Shown piece by piece: positions 1-5,496 of a stretch of 5,496 nucleotides of DNA. The translations under genes were made by a program, and so were the position numbers. The DNA is from an uncultured Alistipes sp. Its GTDB lineage: Bacteria > Bacteroidota > Bacteroidia > Bacteroidales > Rikenellaceae. Numbering within the stretch: position 1 is the first letter of the stretch; each line of letters opens with the position of its first letter. The notes beneath the pieces were generated by a model. The model was not told the DNA's origin and did not search any database. It saw nothing but the letters and a program-made list of their open reading frames with translations. The stretch spans positions 1-5,496 of the forward strand of contig CAAGKW010000105.1 in NCBI GenBank assembly GCA_900770585.1. The letters are read 5' to 3'.

Positions 1-264
1 GAAGAGCCTCTGCCCGAAACGACCGCCGAATTGTCGGAGAATGCGTCACTCGGTGCTAAATTGGTTGCATCGGGCGATTTCGATACGCGTACCGCGATAG
101 CCTTTATGGTATTCATTCTGCTCTACTTCCCCTGTGTGGCTACATTGATCGCCATCGCCAAAGAGACGGGTCGCTGGTATTGGGCTGCCGTAACGGTGAT
201 ATACAATACGGCCGTAGCGTGGATTGTGGCATATATCGTTTATCTCATCGGAGGATTGTTCTAA
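1..264 (+). CDS. feoB: Ferrous iron transport protein B, C-terminal end (5' partial)
   Basis: This is the last 87 residues of FeoB, the inner-membrane GTPase-coupled Fe(II) transporter; the GTPase domain and most of the membrane domain lie upstream of the window. The reading frame is open from base 1 and stops with TAA at 262-264. The visible part has a hydrophilic stretch (about residues 1-30), then two hydrophobic segments (about 32-52 and 60-86). The diagnostic motif is LLYFPCVAT at residues 40-48, with the conserved Pro-Cys pair, followed by the Glu-Thr-Gly-Arg-x-x-Trp stretch typical of the FeoB C-terminus. A Leu codon TTG at 31 is an internal codon, not a start. The next gene begins one base after the stop, so the two are surely cotranscribed. 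The identity is firm from the motif; whether a FeoA domain is fused upstream, as in many Bacteroidota, cannot be seen. Confidence 0.92.
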   Translation, partial: EEPLPETTAELSENASLGAKLVASGDFDTRTAIAFMVFILLYFPCVATLIAIAKETGRWYWAAVTVIYNTAVAWIVAYIVYLIGGLF

Positions 265-265
265 A

Positions 266-448
266 ATGGGTTGGCAGGATTGGGTGGTAGCCGTAATCGG
301 TGTAGCATTGGTCGTATGGCTTGTCGTACGATTGGTGCAACGCGTGCAAGGCGGCTCTAATGGCTCGCCCTGTTGTGGTTGCGATTGCGCCGACAGCTGT
401 CCTTCGGTTCGAAAAACGAATAAATGCGACCACAAAAACCACAAATAG
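266..448 (+). CDS. FeoB-associated Cys-rich membrane protein
   Basis: This is a 60-residue protein with one membrane segment (about residues 6-24, starting MGWQDWVVAVIGVALVV) and a short basic Cys-rich tail. The tail has six cysteines at residues 36, 37, 39, 41, 45 and 54 (core CCGCDCADSC) and ends with His and Lys (CDHKNHK). This matches the small FeoB-associated Cys-rich membrane proteins found directly after feoB in many Bacteroidota. They are thought to help FeoB, perhaps taking the place of FeoC, but their exact role is not established. The tail could bind iron or another metal; that is inference. The frame is open upstream to an ATG at 224, but that would lie inside feoB. The ATG at 266 is preferred because it follows the feoB stop by one base, the hydrophobic segment starts right after it, and GGAGGA lies at 250-255, ten bases upstream. 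This is one of the few clear Shine-Dalgarno sequences in the window. Confidence 0.87.
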   Translation: MGWQDWVVAVIGVALVVWLVVRLVQRVQGGSNGSPCCGCDCADSCPSVRKTNKCDHKNHK

Positions 449-490
449 CGCTCAGAAATAGTTTTCGACGCGATTTTTATCCATTTTTAT

Positions 491-521
491 TTTTAAAAAA
501 TATTAAGAAAGCCTATCTTTG
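491..521 (+). promoter_or_regulatory. Candidate Bacteroidota-type promoter for the YidE-like transporter
   Basis: TATCTTTG at 514-521 matches the -7 element TAnnTTTG of the Bacteroidota primary sigma factor. The -33 region 19 bases upstream is only a T run (TTTT, 491-494) rather than TTTG or TTG. Transcription would start near 527, giving a leader of about 35 bases before the ATG at 562. The leader has no Shine-Dalgarno sequence and is AT-rich, as is usual in this phylum. No hairpin terminator was found between the Cys-rich gene and this promoter, only T-rich sequence at 475-495, so some read-through from the feo operon is possible. Confidence 0.55.
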
Positions 522-561
522 CGGCGGATTAGGTTAGTTTAATAGGTTATTTAATTTAAAT

Positions 562-2226
562 ATGGAATGGATAACATCGCTGTTCTTCGGTAGCAGCATT
601 GCCCATACGGTATTTACGCTTGCCATTGCCATTGCTATCGGCATTGCGTTGGGCAAAATCAAAATTGCAGGCATCTCGCTTGGCATTACGTGGATTCTGT
701 TCGTAGGTATTGCCCTCGGCAGTTTCGGTATGCAGATTGATCCCACGATCGTTGCTTTCATCAAGGAGTTTGGTCTGATTCTGTTTGTTTACTCGGTCGG
801 TATGCAGGTAGGCCCGAGTTTCTTCTCATCGTTTAAGCAGGGAGGTATGCGATTGGTCGGCATCGCCTCGGCAATCGTACTGCTGGGCGTAGTAACTGCT
901 TATGTCATTCACTTGGTAACCGGCACGCCAATCTCGACTATGGTTGGTGTGCTGTCGGGTGCTGTCACTAACACCCCTGGTTTGGGTGCTGCTCAGCAGG
1001 CATATGCCGATTCAACCGGTTTGAACGATCCCACAATCGCAATGGGTTATGCTACGGCTTATCCACTGGGTGTGGTTGGCATTATCGTTTCGATTGTGTT
1101 GTTGCGAGCGATCTTCCGCATCAAACTCGACAAAGAGCGCGAGGCTCTCGAAAGCGCTAACGAGTCGAAGTTCGCCGCAAAGATCTCAATCGAGCTTACA
1201 AATGCCAATCTGTTTGGGCGCACCGTTCTCGAAACTCGTGGGCTGATCAATCGTTCGTTTGTCGTATCGCGTGTATGTCGTGTCGATGGCAAGATCGAGA
1301 TCGCTAATGCACAGACACTTTTGAACGAAGGCGATAAGATGTTGATCATCTGCGCCAACGATGATGTGGAGGCTATCGAGATGATGCTCGGTCACCGAAT
1401 TGATATGCAGCACTCGGATTGGATCAACCTCGACCAGCAGTTCATTTCGCGTCGTATTATCATTACCCAGCCTCATATCAACGGTAAAACCATTGGCGAA
1501 CTGCGCCTTCGTAGCAACTACGCGGTAAATGTTACGCGTGTCAATCGTTCGGGTGTCGATCTGATTCCCGAGCACAATCTCGAATTGCAGATTGGTGACC
1601 GCTTGACCGTTGTCGGTTCGGAGATGGCTATCGAGGCTGTGGCTAAGACCCTCGGAAACTCAATGCGCCGTTTGCGCGAACCCAACTTGATCTCGATCTT
1701 CTTGGGTATTTTCCTTGGAATATTCGTAGGCTCGATACCCATTATGATTCCTGGTATGCCTCAGGCCGTAAAACTCGGAATGGCAGGCGGTCCGCTTATT
1801 GTGGCGATTCTGATCAGCCGTTTCGGTGCGCACTATCACCTTGTAACCTATACCACTATGAGTGCTAACTTGATGTTGCGCGAGGTGGGTATCTCGCTCT
1901 TCTTGGCGGCAGCAGGTATCAGCGCGGGTGAGGGATTCATCGACACAGTTGTACATCAAGGTGGATACGTGTGGGTATTATATGGTGTTATCATCACTAT
2001 GTTACCTATTCTTTTGGTCGGAATATTTGCCCGCAAAGTTTTCAAGTTGAACTACTTTACGCTGATGGGAGTAATCGCGGGTAGTATGACCAATCCCCCC
2101 GCACTTGCATACTCGAACGCAACGGCAAGCAACGATGTGCCGGCAGTAAGCTATGCAACTGTATATCCGTTTATGATGTTCTTGCGTGTGCTGACGGCTC
2201 AGTTGTTCGTACTTCTGGGACTGTAA
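562..2226 (+). CDS. Putative transporter, YidE/YbjL/AspT family with two RCK_C domains
   Basis: This 554-residue integral inner-membrane protein has nearly the same length as E. coli YidE. It has the family's layout: an N-terminal membrane half (about residues 10-182), two cytoplasmic RCK_C (TrkA-C) domains (about 205-285 and 290-370) and a C-terminal membrane half (about 375-554). The two halves carry the same signature, seen as GVLSGAVTNTPGLGAA at 129-144 and GVIAGSMTNPPALAYS at 503-518. Each is followed by a Tyr-Ala-Thr-x-Tyr-Pro element (163-168 and 531-536). This shows the internal duplication of the aspartate-alanine exchanger fold. The RCK_C domains probably bind a small ligand and gate transport. 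Known AspT proteins exchange aspartate for alanine, but most family members, including YidE, have no proven substrate, so the substrate is left open. The start at 562 follows the promoter and leads straight into the first membrane segment. The gene appears to be a single unit ended by a strong hairpin. Confidence 0.92.
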   Translation: MEWITSLFFGSSIAHTVFTLAIAIAIGIALGKIKIAGISLGITWILFVGIALGSFGMQIDPTIVAFIKEFGLILFVYSVGMQVGPSFFSSFKQGGMRLVGIASAIVLLGVVTAYVIHLVTGTPISTMVGVLSGAVTNTPGLGAAQQAYADSTGLNDPTIAMGYATAYPLGVVGIIVSIVLLRAIFRIKLDKEREALESANESKFAAKISIELTNANLFGRTVLETRGLINRSFVVSRVCRVDGKIEIANAQTLLNEGDKMLIICANDDVEAIEMMLGHRIDMQHSDWINLDQQFISRRIIITQPHINGKTIGELRLRSNYAVNVTRVNRSGVDLIPEHNLELQIGDRLTVVGSEMAIEAVAKTLGNSMRRLREPNLISIFLGIFLGIFVGSIPIMIPGMPQAVKLGMAGGPLIVAILISRFGAHYHLVTYTTMSANLMLREVGISLFLAAAGISAGEGFIDTVVHQGGYVWVLYGVIITMLPILLVGIFARKVFKLNYFTLMGVIAGSMTNPPALAYSNATASNDVPAVSYATVYPFMMFLRVLTAQLFVLLGL

Positions 2227-2250
2227 AAGTCACAAACAAACACAAATAAA

Positions 2251-2283
2251 TAGCGGGAGTTTCCACAAATGGGACTCCCGCTA
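2251..2283. terminator. Bidirectional hairpin between the transporter gene and ftsE
   Basis: TAGCGGGAGT (2251-2260) pairs perfectly with ACTCCCGCTA (2274-2283), a 10-bp GC-rich stem with a 13-base loop. The loop can be shortened by two G-T pairs and a C-G pair (2261-2263 with 2271-2273). It lies 24 bases after the transporter stop and 21 bases beyond the ftsE stop, in a convergent gap, so it can serve both genes. No strict T run follows: the + side has ATAATTTAT and the - side T-rich TTTATTTGTG. A terminator role is therefore likely but not textbook. Confidence 0.72.
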
Positions 2284-2304
2284 CATAATTTATAGACGTT
2301 GCAA

Positions 2305-3039
2305 CTACTCCTCTGCCGCGATCTGCACCTCTTTGATATGACCACCCGAAAAGAGGATTGCACGCGAAGGATAATCCTCCAAAATATTGGTATTGTGAGT
2401 CGACATCACCACCGAGCAACCACCCTCGACAATCTTCTGGAATAGTTGCATAATACCCTCCGCCGAAACGGGATCGAGGTTGCCCGTGGGCTCGTCAGCC
2501 AGCACCACCTCAGGATTATTGAGCAAAGCGCGCGCGATAACCAATCGTTGCTGCTCACCACCTGACAATTCGAAGGGCATTTTATGCAGTTTATTCTCCA
2601 AGCCGACCAATTTCATTACCTCGTCGGCGCGACGGCGCATATCGGTCTCATTTTTCCAGCCCGTGGCCTTCATTACAAAATAGAGGTTTTGGAAGACATT
2701 ACGGTCGTTAAGCAACTGATAATCCTGAAATACGATACCGATCTTGCGGCGCAGGTGTGGGATATCCTTACGGCGTAGTTTGCGCAAATCGAAACCAGCC
2801 ACACTACCCTCGCCCGTCAGCAGCGACACCTCGGCATAGAGTGTCTTCAAAAGCGTTGATTTGCCGCTACCTACGCGACCAATCAAATAGACCAACTCGC
2901 CACGTCCGACCTCCAAATTGACATCAGCCAAAACCAATTCGCCCTCTTTGATAGCTCGCGCCTCAGCCTTGGGTCCAAAACCGCGATCGGCGTGATATAT
3001 CGACACTCCACGGAGTGAGATTACACTATTCTGTTCCAT
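2305..3039 (-). CDS. ftsE: Cell division ABC transporter ATP-binding protein FtsE
   Basis: This 244-residue cytoplasmic ABC ATPase is the expected partner of membrane protein FtsX, which in other bacteria links ATP hydrolysis to activation of cell-wall hydrolases at the division septum. All motifs are intact: Walker A GRVGSGKST (54-62), Q-loop in VFQDYQLL (103-110, Gln105), signature LSGGEQQR (158-165), Walker B VVLADE (178-183), D-loop GNLD (186-189) and H-loop His215 in STHN. The sequence VFQDYQLLNDRNVFQN is typical of FtsE. It is about 20 residues longer than E. coli FtsE; part of this is extra polar sequence at about 18-36, ahead of the first strands of the ATPase core. The frame is open to an ATG at 3093, but ATG 3037-3039 is preferred because a good promoter -7 box (3063-3070) lies between them and homology starts here. 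No ftsX is adjacent, so FtsX must be encoded elsewhere. LolD-like ATPases are the main alternative. Confidence 0.88.
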   Translation of the reverse strand: MEQNSVISLRGVSIYHADRGFGPKAEARAIKEGELVLADVNLEVGRGELVYLIGRVGSGKSTLLKTLYAEVSLLTGEGSVAGFDLRKLRRKDIPHLRRKIGIVFQDYQLLNDRNVFQNLYFVMKATGWKNETDMRRRADEVMKLVGLENKLHKMPFELSGGEQQRLVIARALLNNPEVVLADEPTGNLDPVSAEGIMQLFQKIVEGGCSVVMSTHNTNILEDYPSRAILFSGGHIKEVQIAAEE

Positions 3040-3062
3040 TCGTCGAAAGTAAAAGTTTAGAA

Positions 3063-3093
3063 CAAAGATAGTGTTTTTGTGCCGATTTCGCAA
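3063..3093 (-). promoter_or_regulatory. Promoter of ftsE
   Basis: On the - strand, TATCTTTG (3063-3070) is a perfect match to the TAnnTTTG -7 box. A TTG (3091-3093, within ATTG 3091-3094) sits 20 bases upstream, at the expected -33 spacing. Transcription should start near 3057, leaving a leader of about 18 bases without a Shine-Dalgarno sequence. The position of the box rules against the longer ftsE reading frame starting at 3093. Confidence 0.72.
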
Positions 3094-3120
3094 TATTTCA
3101 CAAAAAATGCACTATCTTTG
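3086..3120 (+). promoter_or_regulatory. Promoter of ssrA (tmRNA)
   Basis: TATCTTTG at 3113-3120 is a perfect TAnnTTTG -7 box, the mirror image of the ftsE box. The -33 region is poor; TTTCG at 3086-3090 is the nearest T-rich match and is slightly far away. Transcription would begin near 3127, leaving about 34 bases of precursor before the mature tmRNA 5' end at 3161, to be removed by RNase P. This precursor segment contains a small hairpin, GTTCGA (3137-3142) with TCGAAC (3147-3152). Confidence 0.62.
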
Positions 3121-3160
3121 CGCTGTTATTACAGCAGTTCGACCCATCGAACGCAAGTTC

Positions 3161-3563
<403 letters not shown>

Positions 3564-3575
3564 GAAGTGGAAAAT

Positions 3576-3609
3576 AAAAAACGCTCGGCGCAAACCGAGC
3601 GTTTTTTTT
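3576..3609. terminator. Strong bidirectional terminator between ssrA and the outer-membrane protein gene
   Basis: AACGCTCGG and CCGAGCGTT form the core of a stem spanning 3576-3588 and 3595-3607 with loop CGCAAA. It is flanked by an A run on the left and eight T (3602-3609) on the right. This is a textbook intrinsic terminator 13 bases after the tmRNA 3' end. Read on the - strand it also ends in T, so it can end transcription of the convergent gene whose stop is at 3657. Confidence 0.93.
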
Positions 3610-3610
3610 A

Positions 3611-3636
3611 ATTCAAAATTCAAGATTCAAAATTCA
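3611..3636. repeat. Short direct repeat of ATTCAAAATTCA
   Basis: The 12-mer ATTCAAAATTCA occurs at 3611-3622 and again at 3625-3636, separated by AG, and a degenerate third unit (AGAATT) follows. It lies just outside the terminator in the convergent gap of about 50 bases before the outer-membrane protein gene. It is AT-rich and short; its role, if any, is unknown. Confidence 0.55.
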
Positions 3637-3656
3637 GAATTGTTTTTGTCCTTGAT

Positions 3657-4160
3657 TTAGAAATAGTAGCGGAACGATACCGAGGTATTCATCATCATAT
3701 CTGCGGAGAACGAAAAACCGTTATTGAACATTGCGCTCATCGAGAACAGATTGACTTTCATACCGAAGTGCTGTGTGGGGCGGAACTCGAATGCTGCCAA
3801 ATCCAATCCTACACCAATATTACCCGTGTCTGCGCCACCAACATTTACGTATGCACCAACGACGCTAACACCAGGAGTGTAGTAGAACTTATCAGCCAAG
3901 CGAGCATAGTAAGAGAGTTTAGGACCTACGGTAACAACGTTGATCTCGCCAGCAACCAAATTGTAAGCAACCTCGCCACTAAGAGCCAAACGATTGGCAA
4001 CAAAGCCACCACCCTCGACTGCCAAACCAAAGCTGGTTGCCGAGTCGGTACCTGCCGAAAAACCGATTGCTCCACCAATAAATGCGTCGCCCTTCTGCTG
4101 AGCCATTGCAGTTGTGCCCAAACCGAGTACAACTGCCAAAACCAATAAAATTTTCTTCAT
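3657..4160 (-). CDS. Small outer-membrane beta-barrel protein, function unknown
   Basis: This 167-residue protein has a clear Sec signal peptide: MKK, a hydrophobic core (residues 4-15) and an AMA cleavage site giving a mature start QQKGD at residue 21. The mature part is rich in Gly, Ala, Ser and aromatic residues in alternating strand-like stretches such as ALSGEVAYNLVA, VGPKLSYYARLA and FYYTPGVSVVGAYV. It ends SVSFRYYF, a C-terminal aromatic beta-signal as used by the BAM machinery. An outer-membrane barrel of about eight strands, similar in kind to the porin-family/OmpW- or OmpX-like small barrels common in Bacteroidota, is the best reading. No specific family or substrate can be named. 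The start at 4158-4160 is fixed by the signal peptide. The gene stands alone, convergent with ssrA and divergent from the MgtC-like gene. Its probable leader contains a C9/G9 tract, described separately. Confidence 0.82.
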   Translation of the reverse strand: MKKILLVLAVVLGLGTTAMAQQKGDAFIGGAIGFSAGTDSATSFGLAVEGGGFVANRLALSGEVAYNLVAGEINVVTVGPKLSYYARLADKFYYTPGVSVVGAYVNVGGADTGNIGVGLDLAAFEFRPTQHFGMKVNLFSMSAMFNNGFSFSADMMMNTSVSFRYYF

Positions 4161-4222
4161 AATAATTCAATATTTAGGTTTCAAAATTAAATAATCACAA
4201 ATGTCATATTCTATATTAGTGC

Positions 4223-4252
4223 AATTCGCCGAATTTAACTTAATATGAAGTT
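4223..4252. repeat. Two small inverted repeats upstream of the outer-membrane protein gene
   Basis: AATTCG (4223-4228) and CGAATT (4230-4235) form a palindrome around a single C. Just beside it, AACTT (4237-4241) and AAGTT (4248-4252) form a second, weaker pair. They could be operator half-sites or small leader hairpins, but arms this short also arise by chance in AT-rich DNA. Confidence 0.3.
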
Positions 4253-4272
4253 GAATACAAGGGCCGTAAATT

Positions 4273-4281
4273 CCCCCCCCC
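4273..4281. repeat. Poly-C tract of nine (G9 on the - strand)
   Basis: Nine consecutive C follow AAATT. The tract lies 113 bases upstream of the outer-membrane protein start and 151 bases upstream of the MgtC-like start. It is outside any credible coding frame. In a region that is otherwise AT-rich it stands out clearly. Runs of this length can change by slippage during replication and are also prone to sequencing error. Confidence 0.9.
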
Positions 4282-4340
4282 TCAGCAAGTTACAAAAATT
4301 ATTTGGTTATAAACGACTGTATGGCAAATGTTTTCACTCG

Positions 4341-4371
4341 CAAATATATGCAAAACTACGGAATAAAACAA
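4341..4371 (-). promoter_or_regulatory. Candidate promoter for the outer-membrane protein gene
   Basis: On the - strand, TATATTTG (4341-4348) matches the TAnnTTTG -7 box perfectly and TTG (4369-4371) lies exactly 20 bases upstream. Transcription would start near 4335, giving a leader of about 175 bases that carries the G9 tract and the small inverted repeats. This is long for the phylum. A nearer TAATTTTG box at 4182-4189 lacks a -33 element, so it is second choice. Confidence 0.5.
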
Positions 4372-4404
4372 CAGTCAACATCGCTTTAAGCCTGTTTGTC
4401 GCAC

Positions 4405-4412
4405 CATATTTG
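4405..4412 (+). promoter_or_regulatory. Weak candidate -7 box for the MgtC-like gene
   Basis: CATATTTG differs from TAnnTTTG at one position and would give a leader of about 14 bases before the ATG at 4433. No TTG is found at the expected -33 distance. This is the best + strand match close to the gene but is weak. Confidence 0.28.
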
Positions 4413-4432
4413 CTTGTATCAACGGCAGTTTA

Positions 4433-5095
4433 ATGGCAAACTTTTTCGGAGCAATGGATTTGAATTTAATTCTGCGGCTGATGGTGGCCTGCGCGCTTGC
4501 TGCGGTTGTCGGCTACGATCGAGAGTATCGTGCAAAAGATGCAGGCTTGAAAACCCATTTTCTCGTGTCGCTCGGCAGTGCACTCTTTATGATCATCTCG
4601 CGCTATGGATTTGGCGATTCGACGCAGGTCGATTTCAGCCGTGTCGCGGCACAGGTCGTTAGTGGCATAGGCTTCATCGGTGCAGGCACGATCATCTTCC
4701 AAAAGCAGATTGTGCGAGGGCTGACCACAGCCTCAAGTCTATGGGCGACATCGGGCATCGGGATGGCGGCAGGAGCAGGATTGTATGCCATTGCCGTGTC
4801 GGCTACCCTATTGACACTGATCGGGTTGGAGGCATTTGGATATCTCCTCAAAAAGTTCGGAGCGCGACGAATTTACATATCGGTACTTGTCAATAACAAG
4901 CAGACGGCTCAAAGGGTCTATTTCGATCTGAAAAAGGTCGGCTACCAGATTCTATCCTACGAATTAAGTCTGGTGGATAAGGCTGACGGATACCGTGTTG
5001 CGATTGTTGTACGCTCGTTGGTCGGCAACGATGAGGAGGGATTTATCGAGGTTCTGCACACCAATCCCGACATTACGGTCGAACAGGTCGAATAA
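4433..5095 (+). CDS. MgtC/SapB family membrane protein
   Basis: This 220-residue inner-membrane protein has the hallmarks of the MgtC/SapB family: a membrane helix at about 10-27, the conserved GYDREYRAKDAGLKTH segment (27-42), then LVSLGSALFMI (44-54), VSGIGFIGAGTI (76-87) and VRGLTTASSLWATSGIGMA (94-112), with a last membrane helix at about 115-138. The remaining 80 or so residues form a soluble C-terminal domain with alternating strands and a helix, as in MgtC proteins that carry an ACT-like tail. In Salmonella and Mycobacterium MgtC supports survival in macrophages and at low Mg2+, partly by restraining the F-ATPase; here the role is unknown, and Mg2+ transport should not be assumed. A second Met at residue 8 (4454) just before the first helix is an alternative start. 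No Mg2+-responsive leader is recognisable. It is followed by gyrB 108 bases later, which has its own promoter. Confidence 0.9.
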   Translation: MANFFGAMDLNLILRLMVACALAAVVGYDREYRAKDAGLKTHFLVSLGSALFMIISRYGFGDSTQVDFSRVAAQVVSGIGFIGAGTIIFQKQIVRGLTTASSLWATSGIGMAAGAGLYAIAVSATLLTLIGLEAFGYLLKKFGARRIYISVLVNNKQTAQRVYFDLKKVGYQILSYELSLVDKADGYRVAIVVRSLVGNDEEGFIEVLHTNPDITVEQVE

Positions 5096-5123
5096 AAGTG
5101 CAGAAAATCGCGTTTGCCACGAC

Positions 5124-5140
5124 AAAAAACTATGTTTTTT
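5124..5140. terminator. Weak A/T hairpin after the MgtC-like gene
   Basis: AAAAAAC (5124-5130) and GTTTTTT (5134-5140) pair over seven bases around the loop TAT, ending in six T. It lies 28 bases after the stop at 5095 and before the gyrB promoter. The stem has only one G-C pair, so any termination would be weak. Confidence 0.35.
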
Positions 5141-5152
5141 AGGCTCGAAAAG

Positions 5153-5183
5153 TTGTTGATTCGCGAAATAAATTGTAAATTTG
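5153..5183 (+). promoter_or_regulatory. Promoter of gyrB
   Basis: TTG (5153-5155) and TAAATTTG (5176-5183) are separated by 20 bases, a very good match to the Bacteroidota -33 / -7 consensus. Transcription should begin near 5189, giving a leader of about 15 bases before the ATG at 5204. The leader has no Shine-Dalgarno sequence. The site supports ATG 5204 as the gyrB start. Confidence 0.75.
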
Positions 5184-5203
5184 CAGGAATTATTTGATCA
5201 ACA

Positions 5204-5496
5204 ATGAACAACGAATTGGAAAACGTAAAGCAACACGCCGAGGAAGAGTATTCGGCTTCCAGTATTCAGGTGTTGGAAGGTCTTGAAGCGGTACGCAAAA
5301 GACCCGCAATGTATATTGGTGATGTGGGCGAAAAGGGTCTGCACCACTTGGTTTATGAGGTAGTCGACAACTCGATCGACGAGGCTCTGGCGGGTTATTG
5401 CACCGATATCAAGGTAACCATCAACGAGGACGACTCGATCACCGTAGAGGATAACGGTCGAGGTATCCCCACCGATATGCACGAGAAGGAGGGCAA
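5204..5496 (+). CDS. gyrB: DNA gyrase subunit B, N-terminal end (3' partial)
   Basis: The first 97 codons of GyrB are present; the gene runs off the window in frame. GyrB is the ATPase half of DNA gyrase, which introduces negative supercoils together with GyrA. The visible part is the beginning of the GHKL ATP-binding domain. It includes [20 protein letters not shown] (20-39), the ATP/Mg2+-binding helix [17 protein letters not shown] (49-65, with Glu52 and Asn56) and the ATP-binding loop VEDNGRGIP (81-89, with Asp83, Gly85 and Gly87). The following TDMHEKEG is of the Bacteroides GyrB type rather than ParE, which makes gyrase the better call over topoisomerase IV. The first 18 residues are acidic and not conserved. 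The start is supported by the promoter directly upstream. gyrA is not in view. Confidence 0.94.
   Translation, partial: MNNELENVKQHAEEEYSASSIQVLEGLEAVRKRPAMYIGDVGEKGLHHLVYEVVDNSIDEALAGYCTDIKVTINEDDSITVEDNGRGIPTDMHEKEG

Larger units (their letters stand above)
4161..4432. other. Divergent intergenic region, no gene
   Basis: This 272-base gap between the outer-membrane protein gene (-) and the MgtC-like gene (+) is AT-rich. It contains a C9 tract (4273-4281), two small inverted repeats (4223-4235 and 4237-4252), and a good - strand promoter candidate (4341-4371). TAnnTTTG-like - strand boxes also occur at 4351-4358 and 4182-4189 (the latter very close to the gene), but without a well-spaced -33 partner. 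A 62-codon open frame (4245-4433) is judged not to be a gene. Confidence 0.7.

Noticed and set aside
224..265. A longer form of the Cys-rich protein starting inside feoB
   Set aside because: The ATG at 266 has a Shine-Dalgarno sequence, follows the feoB stop by one base and places the membrane helix at the N-terminus as in relatives.
3040..3093. A longer FtsE starting at 3093, with 18 extra residues
   Set aside because: The added part contains the perfect TAnnTTTG -7 box at 3063-3070, so the transcript would begin after that ATG; the extra residues also do not resemble FtsE.
3768..4148. A 126-residue + strand open frame opposite the outer-membrane protein gene
   Set aside because: The - strand frame has a complete signal peptide, beta-barrel pattern and C-terminal beta-signal; the + frame is a composition shadow with many Cys and Asn and no start signals.
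4161..4432. Mg2+ riboswitch or leader peptide for the MgtC-like gene
   Set aside because: I could not find a recognisable riboswitch core or alternative hairpin set, and the only nearby + strand promoter candidate would leave a leader of about 14 bases.
4245..4433. A 62-residue open frame on the + strand ending in TAATG overlap with the MgtC-like start
   Set aside because: The stop-start overlap looks like coupling, but the frame runs through the C9 tract, has unremarkable composition with no recognisable domain, lacks a ribosome binding site and crosses the candidate promoter region. It is most likely chance.

Overview
The window looks like ordinary chromosomal DNA from a Bacteroidales bacterium, most likely an Alistipes-like member of the Rikenellaceae. 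The genus is an inference. The phylum-level call rests on several things seen directly: promoters of the Bacteroidota type (TAnnTTTG about 20 bases downstream of a TTG), genes with almost no Shine-Dalgarno sequence, a FeoB-linked Cys-rich membrane peptide, a GyrB N-terminus of the Bacteroides kind, and a tmRNA with a short G-starting tag.

Layout. Bases 1-448 hold the end of a ferrous iron uptake operon on the + strand: the C-terminus of FeoB, then one base later a 60-residue Cys-rich membrane protein. Bases 562-2226 (+) encode a complete YidE/AspT-type transporter with two internal RCK_C (TrkA-C) domains, behind its own promoter. A perfect 10-bp hairpin at 2251-2283 separates it from ftsE, which is read on the - strand (2305-3039). 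ftsE and the tmRNA gene ssrA (+, 3161-3563) diverge from two mirror-image promoters that together form a long imperfect inverted repeat. ssrA and the next gene, a small outer-membrane beta-barrel protein on the - strand (3657-4160), converge on a strong bidirectional terminator at 3576-3609. A 272-base gap (4161-4432) then holds a run of nine C, small inverted repeats and a good candidate - strand promoter. It is followed by a MgtC/SapB-family membrane protein (+, 4433-5095) and the first 97 codons of gyrB (+, from 5204) with a clear promoter.

Functionally this is a set of mostly separate housekeeping units: iron uptake, an ion or amino-acid type exchanger, cell-division ABC ATPase, trans-translation, an envelope protein, an MgtC-like protein and DNA gyrase. 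No mobile element, CRISPR array, toxin-antitoxin pair or defence system is visible, and I see no convincing undescribed multi-gene system. The points most worth a second look are the C9 tract in the probable leader of the outer-membrane protein gene, the mirrored ftsE/ssrA promoter pair, and an ftsE that has no ftsX beside it.
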